Below, one piece after another: positions 1 to 5,371 of a DNA stretch of 5,371 nt; the stretch's first letter is position 1, and the number at the start of each line of letters is the position of its first letter. Source of the stretch: Acidobacteriota bacterium (GTDB taxonomy: Bacteria; Acidobacteriota; Thermoanaerobaculia; Multivoradales; SZUA-115); assembly GCA_003231035.1 (NCBI GenBank), contig QIHU01000282.1:1-5371 (forward strand), read 5' to 3'. Both the position numbers and the translations under genes were made by a program. The notes under the pieces are model-generated. The model worked only from the letters and a program-made list of their open reading frames with translations, was not told where the DNA came from and did not search any database.

Positions 1-656
1 AGAATCACCGCGTTCCAGAGGTTCCACCAGATGGCGGTGTACCAGCCTGGCCGGGCAATAAACCAAAGATAGTTGAGCAAGCCGATGAGCAAGAAGAAAC
101 TGACCAACCCTCTGCCGGTCAGGTCGGGCAGGCGCCAGCGAGAGGCCATCCCTAGGCTGACTATCAAGGCGACTAGCGCGGCGCTCCAGGGAGGAAGGAA
201 GTCGCGCATCAAGACCGCCGCCATCAAGTAACTGGCCGCGATCGGGATCGGCACCCCTAGGGTTCGCTTCTCCTTGCCGTGGGCGTCGGTGAGCAGATTA
301 AACCGAGCCAGCCGAAAGACCCCGCTCAGCAGATAGAAAAGGGCGACGCTAAAACCGACCGCTCCGGCGTGGTGGAGGACGGATCGGTAGAGAAGAAAGG
401 CCGGTGCGATGCCGAAGGTGACCAAATCGCAGAAGCTGTCGAGCTGCTGCCCGAGAGCGCTGGTCGCCTTGAGCCAGCGCGCCAGCCGTCCATCCGCCAT
501 GTCGAGGAAGATTCCCAGCAATAACAGGTACACGGCGAGGTCGAATTTCTCGTCGGCGGCCAGCTGGATGGCGGCGAAACCGACGGAAATGTTCGCGGCC
601 GTGGCCAAGTTGGGCAGCCAAGAGCGCGGTGGCAAGAGCCAGTTTGATGCTTCCAT
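1..656 (-). CDS. pssA: CDP-diacylglycerol--serine O-phosphatidyltransferase (phosphatidylserine synthase), 3' end cut by window edge
   Basis: Predicted inner-membrane enzyme that transfers phosphatidate from CDP-diacylglycerol to L-serine, giving phosphatidylserine and CMP. This is the first committed step toward phosphatidylethanolamine. Translating the minus strand from the ATG at 656-654 gives 218 open codons to the left edge. The CDP-alcohol phosphotransferase signature D-x2-D-G-x2-A-R-x8-G-x3-D-x3-D is complete: D52, D55, G56, A59, R60, G69, D73, D77. The following VTFGIAPAFLLY (79-90) and RLARFN (115-120) are typical of the PssA branch rather than phosphatidylglycerophosphate synthase. 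PNLATAANISVGF (15-27) matches the usual N-terminal membrane entry. Hydrophobic segments lie near 18-32, 40-52, 78-90, 98-113, 136-150, 158-172 and 184-200. Family members are commonly about 230-280 residues, so only a short tail is probably missing. No good Shine-Dalgarno precedes the chosen ATG, but no better in-frame start was seen just upstream. The usual partner, phosphatidylserine decarboxylase, is not in the window. Family is confident; substrate (serine) is inferred from motifs. Confidence 0.9.
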   Translation of the reverse strand, partial: MEASNWLLPPRSWLPNLATAANISVGFAAIQLAADEKFDLAVYLLLLGIFLDMADGRLARWLKATSALGQQLDSFCDLVTFGIAPAFLLYRSVLHHAGAVGFSVALFYLLSGVFRLARFNLLTDAHGKEKRTLGVPIPIAASYLMAAVLMRDFLPPWSAALVALIVSLGMASRWRLPDLTGRGLVSFFLLIGLLNYLWFIARPGWYTAIWWNLWNAVI

Positions 657-792
657 GGGAGTTAGAGCGCGACGGATCCCAACCGAAAGCGAATTCCCTG
701 GAAGGGAAAAGGCGGATGTTTCCAAACTCGATCGAGAGCCGACGCGCCGCGCCTATGTTGACACACACCACGGGCGGCGTGCCAAGAATTGC

Positions 793-885
793 CGGCAGTG
801 GGTCAGTTTGCCGGCGGGACCCTATGCGGTCGGTATCCCACAGCCGTCCTCGCCCGCTACCCACCGGCAAACTGACCCACTGCCG
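793..885. repeat. Perfect 22-bp inverted repeat with 49-bp spacer in the recQ-pssA gap
   Basis: Positions 793-814 and 864-885 are exact reverse complements over 22 bp; the core of the left arm reads GGCAGTGGGTCAGTTTGCC. Past one mismatch (815/863), GGG 816-818 can pair with CCC 860-862. Alternatively, GCGGG 814-818 can pair with CCCGC 853-857 and GGAC 817-820 with GTCC 846-849. The element begins 24 bp past the recQ stop codon in the direction of recQ transcription. No T-run follows it on the minus strand, so it is not a standard intrinsic terminator. It may act as a 3' RNA structure, or be a short non-autonomous mobile element or the fused ends of an insertion sequence. It encodes nothing convincing. 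The repeat itself is read directly; its role is unknown. Confidence 0.9.
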
Positions 886-909
886 ACTTGCCAGCGAGTA
901 GCCTCCGGC

Positions 910-2880
910 TCAGTAGGCATCTGTCCGCAATAAGTGGCTTTGGCAGTAGTCGCGGATGACGGAGAGGAAGATCGGGCCGAAGTTTTTCGCCTTCTTGTCG
1001 CCCACGCCGTAGATCCCGAGCATCGAGGTCTCGCTGCTCGGTCGCCGCCGCGCCATGTCGCGCAGGGTGGAATCGTGAAAGATCAGATAGGGCGGTACTT
1101 CACGCTCGCGCGCCAACTCCAAGCGAGCTTCACGTAACTTGTCGAAAAGCCCGCGATCAACCCCTTGCCAGGATTCCCCCTCGCTGGTAGTCGTGGCGCG
1201 ACTCCCCTCACCGGCGCGTCGTCGTTGGCGTTGGGCCGGTTCGGGCCGGTGCTGGCGAAAGAGGAGACAATCCTCCTCGGCCTTGAGCAAACGCAGACCA
1301 CTTTCAGTGCCGGAAAGAGTGGGGTAGGGAGCGCCGACCTGCTCTAGAAAACCCTGGTCGACCAGCTGCTCCACATAGCCGCGCAACTCGGCGACCGGCA
1401 GGTTCTCGAGCAGGCCGAAGGTGCTCAGTTCGTCGTGGCTCCGCGCCCGCACCTTGGCGGTTGCTCGGCCGCGCAGGACGTCCACCACGTGACCGACTCC
1501 GAAGCGTTGGCGCACGCGATAGACGCAAGAAAGGATCTTGCGAGCTACCACCAGGGAGTCCTCGATCCGCTCCAATTCGCCGAGACACCAGTCGCAAGCG
1601 GCGCAGGAGTCGGCCTCGTAGGGCTGGTCGAAGTACTCGACTAGGGCCTTGTGCCGGCAGCGGGTCGCGGCGGCGTAGTTCTGCATTTGGTTGAGCAGAT
1701 GGTTCGCGCTGTCGCTGAGCTGCCCCTCGCCCTCCATCAGCCGGCGCCAGGTCATGAAGTCGCCAGCCGAGTAGAAGAGGACGCACTCGGCGGCGAGGCC
1801 GTCGCGGCCGGCGCGGCCGCTTTCCTGCTGATAGTGCTCGACCGAACGTGGGGAACCGGCGTGGACCACGAAGCGCACGTTGGAGCGGTCGATGCCCATG
1901 CCGAAGGCGACGGTGGCGACCACCACGTCGACCCGTTCGTTGAGAAACTCCTCCTGGTTGCGGTGGCGGGTTTCGCCGTCGAGGCCGGCGTGGTACGGCA
2001 GGGCGCTATAGCCCCAGCCCACCAACCGCGCGGCTACCCGCTCGACCTCCTTGCGGGAAATACAGTAGATGATCCCGGCCTCGCCCTGGTGGCGTTCGAG
2101 GACGCGGCGCAGCTGCTGCTGAAACGAACTGCGGTAGAAGACCCTGTAGGTGAGATTGGGCCGATCGAAGGAACCGACCAACATTTCCGGCTGACGAAGG
2201 TGGAGCTGCTCGGCGATGTCCTGGCGCACCCGCTGGCTGGCGGTGGCGGTGAAGGCGTGCATCGCCGCCCTCGGGAAGGCGTCACGCAGTTCGCCCAGCA
2301 AGCGGTAGTCGGGGCGGAAGTCGTGGCCCCATTGGCTGATGCAGTGAGCTTCGTCGATGGCGATGTAGCGCACTCCACTGCGCCTCAGAAGTTGGCGAAA
2401 CTCCTGCCCCGGTGCCCCCGCCAGCCGCTCTGGAGCCACGTACAAGAGGCGATAAGTCCCAGCTTCGAGTTCGGCGCGCACCGCGCGGCGTTGCTGCACC
2501 GTCAACGTGCTATTGAAGTAGGCGGCGGGAACGCCACTGGCCAGCAGACCGTCGACCTGATCTTTCATCAGTGAGATCAGCGGTGAAATAACTACCGCCA
2601 GCCCCTGTTGCTCCCGTGGGCCTTCGGGGAGCAGCGCGGGAGCCTGGAAAATCAGTGACTTGCCGCCTCCCGTGGGGAGTACCACCACGCTGTCGCGGCC
2701 AGCGACAACGTTGGCCATCGCGCGGCGCTGCAAGGGGCGAAACTCGTCGTAGCCCCAGTACTGTCGGATCACGGCGAGCAGCCTTTGCTCGTCGGGTGAG
2801 TGGGCGGAGGGGTCGCGAGAAGGCTGGGGCGGCTGAGCTGTCGCGGCTATCGGTGGGCTGACTGGTGATTTGCTGGGCAT
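910..2880 (-). CDS. recQ: ATP-dependent DNA helicase RecQ
   Basis: 3'-to-5' superfamily 2 DNA helicase of recombination and repair, unwinding forks, gapped and joint DNA in the cytoplasm. The 656-residue product shows motif 0 FRPLQ (47-51), Walker A LPTGGGKS (68-75), motif Ia SPLISLMKDQ (99-108), the DEAH box with the RecQ aromatic loop (176-190, including W184, H186, F188), motif III TATA (211-214), motif IV IIYCISRKE (270-278), motif V (321-340) and motif VI QQESGRAGRD (351-360). Zinc ligands are C408, C426, C429 and C432. An RQC winged helix (about 440-535, HDELSTFGLL at 482-491) and a C-terminal HRDC domain (about 573-650) follow. All key residues are present, so it should be active. It is longer than the roughly 610-residue E. 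coli protein. The extra length is a Pro/Ser/Ala-rich N-terminal tail (1-28) and a basic, glycine-rich linker (543-572) before HRDC. No strong Shine-Dalgarno lies before the ATG, so the exact start could be slightly internal. It is divergent from the propeller gene and co-directional with pssA. Confidence 0.97.
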   Translation of the reverse strand: MPSKSPVSPPIAATAQPPQPSRDPSAHSPDEQRLLAVIRQYWGYDEFRPLQRRAMANVVAGRDSVVVLPTGGGKSLIFQAPALLPEGPREQQGLAVVISPLISLMKDQVDGLLASGVPAAYFNSTLTVQQRRAVRAELEAGTYRLLYVAPERLAGAPGQEFRQLLRRSGVRYIAIDEAHCISQWGHDFRPDYRLLGELRDAFPRAAMHAFTATASQRVRQDIAEQLHLRQPEMLVGSFDRPNLTYRVFYRSSFQQQLRRVLERHQGEAGIIYCISRKEVERVAARLVGWGYSALPYHAGLDGETRHRNQEEFLNERVDVVVATVAFGMGIDRSNVRFVVHAGSPRSVEHYQQESGRAGRDGLAAECVLFYSAGDFMTWRRLMEGEGQLSDSANHLLNQMQNYAAATRCRHKALVEYFDQPYEADSCAACDWCLGELERIEDSLVVARKILSCVYRVRQRFGVGHVVDVLRGRATAKVRARSHDELSTFGLLENLPVAELRGYVEQLVDQGFLEQVGAPYPTLSGTESGLRLLKAEEDCLLFRQHRPEPAQRQRRRAGEGSRATTTSEGESWQGVDRGLFDKLREARLELAREREVPPYLIFHDSTLRDMARRRPSSETSMLGIYGVGDKKAKNFGPIFLSVIRDYCQSHLLRTDAY

Positions 2881-2910
2881 GCGGCTGGGGAGGTCGAGAT
2901 GGCGAGTCCC

Positions 2911-2916
2911 ATTGTA
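2911..2916 (-). promoter_or_regulatory. Candidate -10 element for recQ
   Basis: Read on the minus strand this is TACAAT, five of six matches to the sigma-70 -10 consensus. It would give a start near 2904 and a leader of about 24 nt before the recQ ATG. No recognisable -35 sits at 16-18 bp (the equivalent bases are GC-rich and overlap the small hairpin at 2926-2939), so this is a weak prediction. Confidence 0.25.
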
Positions 2917-2925
2917 ACGCTAGTG

Positions 2926-2939
2926 GGCCGTTCGCGGCC
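2926..2939. repeat. Small hairpin with TTCG loop in the divergent control region
   Basis: GGCCG (2926-2930) and CGGCC (2935-2939) are perfect reverse complements around a TTCG loop, with a possible extra G-T pair at 2925/2940. It overlaps the candidate -35 of the plus-strand promoter, and its span covers the -35 spacing zone of the recQ -10. It may be an operator half-site pair or chance in GC-rich DNA. The loop is closed by G-C rather than the C-G of classic stable UUCG tetraloops. Confidence 0.35.
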
Positions 2940-2959
2940 TGTGACAACTGTCGTAGAAT
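2931..2959 (+). promoter_or_regulatory. Candidate sigma-70-type promoter for the propeller-protein gene
   Basis: TAGAAT at 2954-2959 matches five of six bases of the -10 consensus. With a 17-bp spacer, TTCGCG at 2931-2936 is a poor -35 (three of six matches). Transcription would start near 2966, leaving a leader of about 50 nt before the ATG at 3019. Support is sequence resemblance only. Confidence 0.35.
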
Positions 2960-3008
2960 GACTCCCATACGTTGATGACAATCGCTCGTCGCTGATGGCG
3001 GGCTTCAT

Positions 3009-3013
3009 GGAGG
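3009..3013 (+). promoter_or_regulatory. Ribosome binding site that selects the ATG at 3019
   Basis: GGAGG lies five bases before the ATG at 3019-3021. Two earlier in-frame ATGs, at 2995 and 3007, have no comparable site, and starting at either would put extra acidic residues (MEE) ahead of the signal peptide. The start at 3019 gives a clean n-region (MSKR) followed by a hydrophobic core. Confidence 0.75.
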
Positions 3014-3018
3014 AAGTG

Positions 3019-5371
3019 ATGTCGAAGAGGATTCTTGCCGCTCTGTTGCCCCTGTTGATGTTTGGCTTGGTGGCGCCGCCGGCCGAGGCACGGAAGAACA
3101 AGGCGAGCAAGAAGGCGGAGATGGAGGCGGAGAAAGCGGCCGAGGCTGAGGATGAAGCCAGGCTGAGTTCCAAGAACTTGTCTGCCTTGAAGCTGCGCCT
3201 GGTAGGCCCAGCCCTGGTCTCGGGCCGGGTCTCGGATATCGCGGTCGATCCCAAGGACCCTTCGACCTACTTCGTCGCCGCCGCCTCGGGTGGAGTGTGG
3301 AAAACGACCAACTCCGGCACCACCTGGAAGCCGATCTTCGATGGGCAGGGTTCCTACTCGATCGGTTGCGTCACCCTCGATCCCAACAACGCCAACGTCG
3401 TCTGGGTGGGAACCGGTGAGAACAACAGCCAGCGCTCAGTGGGCTACGGCGACGGGGTCTACAAGTCGCTCGACGGTGGCGCCAGTTGGAAGAATGTGGG
3501 GTTGAGCGAGTCCGAGCACATCGGCAAGATCGTCGTCGATCCTCGGGATTCAGACGTCGTCTGGGTGGCCGCGCAAGGGCCGCTGTGGAAAGCCGGTGGC
3601 GAGCGGGGCTTGTACAAGACGACAGACGGGGGAGAGAGCTGGGAGTTGATGCTCGAGATTAGTGAGCACACCGGGGTCACCGATTTCGTCATCGATCCGC
3701 GCGATCCCGATGTCGTGGTCGCCGCTAGCTACCAGCGCCGTCGTCGGGTGTGGACGTTGATCGACGGCGGCCCCGAGGGTGGGCTGCACAAGACGACGGA
3801 TGGCGGAGCCACCTGGCGCAAGCTGTCTTCAGGGCTGCCGGCTGGCGATGTCGGCCGCATCGGTCTCGCGATCTCTCCGGTCGATCCTGACGTACTGTTC
3901 GCCATTGTCGAAGCGGCGGGCGATACCGGCGGCTTTTTCCGCTCGCGGGACCGTGGCGAGAGTTGGGAAAAACGCAGCGGCTACGTCAGCGATAGCCCGC
4001 AGTACTACCAGGAGCTGGTGGCCGATCCGGTGTTGGTCGACCGGATCTACTCGATGGATACCTGGATGCAGGTCAGTGAAGACGGCGGTGCCACCTTTTC
4101 GCAGATCGGTGAGACCTACAAACATGTGGACAACCACGCCCTGTGGATCGATCCCACCGACAATCGACACCTGCGCTCGGGCTGCGACGGTGGAGTCTAC
4201 GAGAGCTTTGATCGCGGTGCGACCTGGGATTTCATCCCCAACCTGCCGATCACCCAGTTCTACAAGATCACCGCCGACAACGACTTCCCGTTCTACAACG
4301 TGTACGGCGGTACCCAGGACAACTTTAGCCTCGGAGCTCCGTCACGCACCGCCAACGGCCACGGGATTCGCAACTCCGATTGGACGATCACCTTGGGCGG
4401 AGACGGATTCGAGACGGTGGTCGATCCCGAGGATCCCAATATCCTCTACTCGCAGTACCAACACGCGGGGCTGTCGCGGTTCGACCGCGCCACCGGCGAG
4501 CAGATCGACATTCAACCGCAGGCGGCGCCCGGTGACGATCCGTTGCGCTGGAACTGGGATTCCCCCTTGATCATCTCGCCGCACTCGCACACCCGCCTCT
4601 ACTTCGGCGCCCAGCGGATCTTTAGGAGCGACGACCGCGGCGATTCTTGGAAGCCGATCAGCCCCGACTTGACCCGCCAGATCGACCGCAACAAGTTGGA
4701 GGTGATGGGGCGGGTGTGGAGCGTGGACGCGGTGGCCAAGAACCGTTCCACCTCGGTCTACGGCAACCTAGTGGCGTTGTCGGAGTCGCCGCGCGTCGAA
4801 GGGTTGATCTACGCCGGGAGCGACGACGGCCGGCTCAGCGTTAGCGAGGATGGCGGTGCCAGCTGGCGCCACGGCGACACTTTTCCTGGTGTTCCGGCGG
4901 GGACCTACATCCACCAGGTAGTCGCTTCGTCGCACGGCGCCGACACCGTCTTCGCCGTCTTCAATGGCCACAAGAACGGCGACTTCAATCCTTACCTTCT
5001 CAAGAGCAGCGACCGTGGCCGCACCTGGACCTCGATCACTGGAGATCTACCCGAACGGGGATCGACCTATACCCTCGCCGAGGACCCTGTCGAGGCGAAG
5101 CTCCTCTTCGCTGGAACCGAGTTCGGCCTGTTCACCAGTGTCGACAGCGGCGCCAGCTGGATCCAACTCAAGGCCGGCCTTCCCACCGTGGCGGTGCGCG
5201 ATCTGGAAATTCAAGCGCGCGAGAGCGATCTAGTGGTGGGCACCTTTGGACGAGGGATCTACATTCTTGACGACTATTCTCCGCTGCGTGGACTCACCGA
5301 GAGTTCCCTAGAGGCCGAAGCCGTGCTGTTCGGGGTGCGCGATAGCTGGATGTACATCCCCAGTCTTCCCC
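3019..5371 (+). CDS. Secreted BNR/Asp-box beta-propeller protein (sortilin/VPS10-like, 'glycosyl hydrolase' type), 3' end cut by window edge
   Basis: Large exported protein of unknown substrate; 784 codons are open to the right edge. An N-terminal signal peptide (MSKR, a hydrophobic core at 5-19, likely cleavage after AEA at 22-24) sends it across the inner membrane. A Lys/Glu/Ala-rich, probably helical linker follows (25-53). Then come eleven Asp-box motifs of the S/T-x-D/N-x-G-x-S/T-W type, the mark of beta-propeller hairpin turns, with the D/N at residues 98, 152, 203, 261, 311, 355, 398, 539, 611, 665 and 709. The wider gap between 398 and 539 carries GGTQDN (430-435) and GGDGFE (460-465). 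These conserved blocks suggest a second propeller or a long blade insertion. GTFGRGIYILDDYSPL (741-756) resembles the end of the propeller region in this family, and the last residues begin a C-terminal module that is cut off. Relatives are often about 1,000 residues or more and are labelled glycosyl hydrolase or VPS10/sortilin-domain protein from Asp-boxes alone. No sialidase or GH74 catalytic residues can be assigned here, so enzymatic activity is not claimed. Confidence 0.9.
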   Translation, partial: MSKRILAALLPLLMFGLVAPPAEARKNKASKKAEMEAEKAAEAEDEARLSSKNLSALKLRLVGPALVSGRVSDIAVDPKDPSTYFVAAASGGVWKTTNSGTTWKPIFDGQGSYSIGCVTLDPNNANVVWVGTGENNSQRSVGYGDGVYKSLDGGASWKNVGLSESEHIGKIVVDPRDSDVVWVAAQGPLWKAGGERGLYKTTDGGESWELMLEISEHTGVTDFVIDPRDPDVVVAASYQRRRRVWTLIDGGPEGGLHKTTDGGATWRKLSSGLPAGDVGRIGLAISPVDPDVLFAIVEAAGDTGGFFRSRDRGESWEKRSGYVSDSPQYYQELVADPVLVDRIYSMDTWMQVSEDGGATFSQIGETYKHVDNHALWIDPTDNRHLRSGCDGGVYESFDRGATWDFIPNLPITQFYKITADNDFPFYNVYGGTQDNFSLGAPSRTANGHGIRNSDWTITLGGDGFETVVDPEDPNILYSQYQHAGLSRFDRATGEQIDIQPQAAPGDDPLRWNWDSPLIISPHSHTRLYFGAQRIFRSDDRGDSWKPISPDLTRQIDRNKLEVMGRVWSVDAVAKNRSTSVYGNLVALSESPRVEGLIYAGSDDGRLSVSEDGGASWRHGDTFPGVPAGTYIHQVVASSHGADTVFAVFNGHKNGDFNPYLLKSSDRGRTWTSITGDLPERGSTYTLAEDPVEAKLLFAGTEFGLFTSVDSGASWIQLKAGLPTVAVRDLEIQARESDLVVGTFGRGIYILDDYSPLRGLTESSLEAEAVLFGVRDSWMYIPSLP

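Noticed and set aside
694..708. Short palindrome TTCCCT-GGA-AGGGAA upstream of pssA
   Set aside because: Six-bp arms are perfect, but this length is expected by chance over a few kilobases and no promoter element is clear around it. It could be an operator, but nothing supports that.
758..789. TTGACA at 758-763 on the plus strand as a -35 element
   Set aside because: No acceptable -10 follows at 16-18 bp (the best, AAGAAT at 784-789, is 20 bp away), and it would only read antisense into recQ. It may instead belong to the insertion-sequence-end resemblance noted for the neighbouring repeat.
349..870. 173-codon minus-strand open frame overlapping pssA and the inverted repeat
   Set aside because: It is out of frame with pssA, whose full catalytic signature is in another frame. 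The product is Arg/Pro-rich, as expected for a frame shadow.
793..885. Inverted repeat as a standard rho-independent terminator of recQ
   Set aside because: The loop is about 49 nt and no T-run follows the stem in the recQ direction.
1803..1822. GC-rich near-palindromic run in recQ
   Set aside because: It is explained by codons for helicase motif VI (GRAGRDG region) with G/C third positions.
1651..2574. 307-codon open frame on the plus strand, antisense to recQ
   Set aside because: It lies wholly inside recQ, whose motifs are all intact on the other strand. Its translation has no recognisable domain, and long antisense frames are common in GC-rich genes.
3779..4570. 263-codon plus-strand frame inside the propeller gene
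   Set aside because: It is a +1/+2 shadow of the Asp-box gene; the Ser/Arg/Thr-rich translation has no domain pattern.

Overview
This window is high-GC bacterial DNA (coding regions rich in G/C third positions) with three protein genes. Two of them run off the window edges. On the minus strand are a phosphatidylserine synthase gene (pssA, 3' end missing at the left edge) and, upstream of it, a complete ATP-dependent DNA helicase gene (recQ). On the plus strand, divergent from recQ, is a large secreted BNR/Asp-box beta-propeller protein of the sortilin/VPS10-like 'glycosyl hydrolase' type, whose 3' end is missing at the right edge. I see no RNA gene, CRISPR array, transposase or other mobile-element gene. 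The organism cannot be fixed from three genes. Large propeller proteins of this type, high GC and a PssA-type lipid pathway would suit an Acidobacteriota-like or similar Gram-negative environmental bacterium, but this is inference from general knowledge and is weak.

Layout. Positions 1-656 (minus) hold pssA with an intact CDP-alcohol phosphotransferase signature. Positions 657-909 are a 253-bp non-coding spacer with a striking 22-bp perfect inverted repeat (793-814 / 864-885), starting 24 bp past the recQ stop codon. Positions 910-2880 (minus) hold recQ with all helicase motifs, the four zinc-binding cysteines, a winged-helix domain and an HRDC domain. Positions 2881-3018 are the divergent control region, with candidate -10 elements for both directions, a small hairpin and two tiny overlapping ORFs. 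Positions 3019-5371 (plus) hold the exported propeller protein, with a signal peptide, a charged linker and eleven Asp-box motifs.

The genes do not form an obvious functional unit. recQ (genome maintenance) and pssA (membrane phospholipid synthesis) share a strand but are separated by the inverted repeat and are probably expressed independently. The propeller protein is exported and unrelated to either. I do not see a new multi-gene system here. The most unusual non-coding item is the inverted repeat, which could be a MITE-like remnant, an insertion-sequence end relic or a 3' RNA structure.
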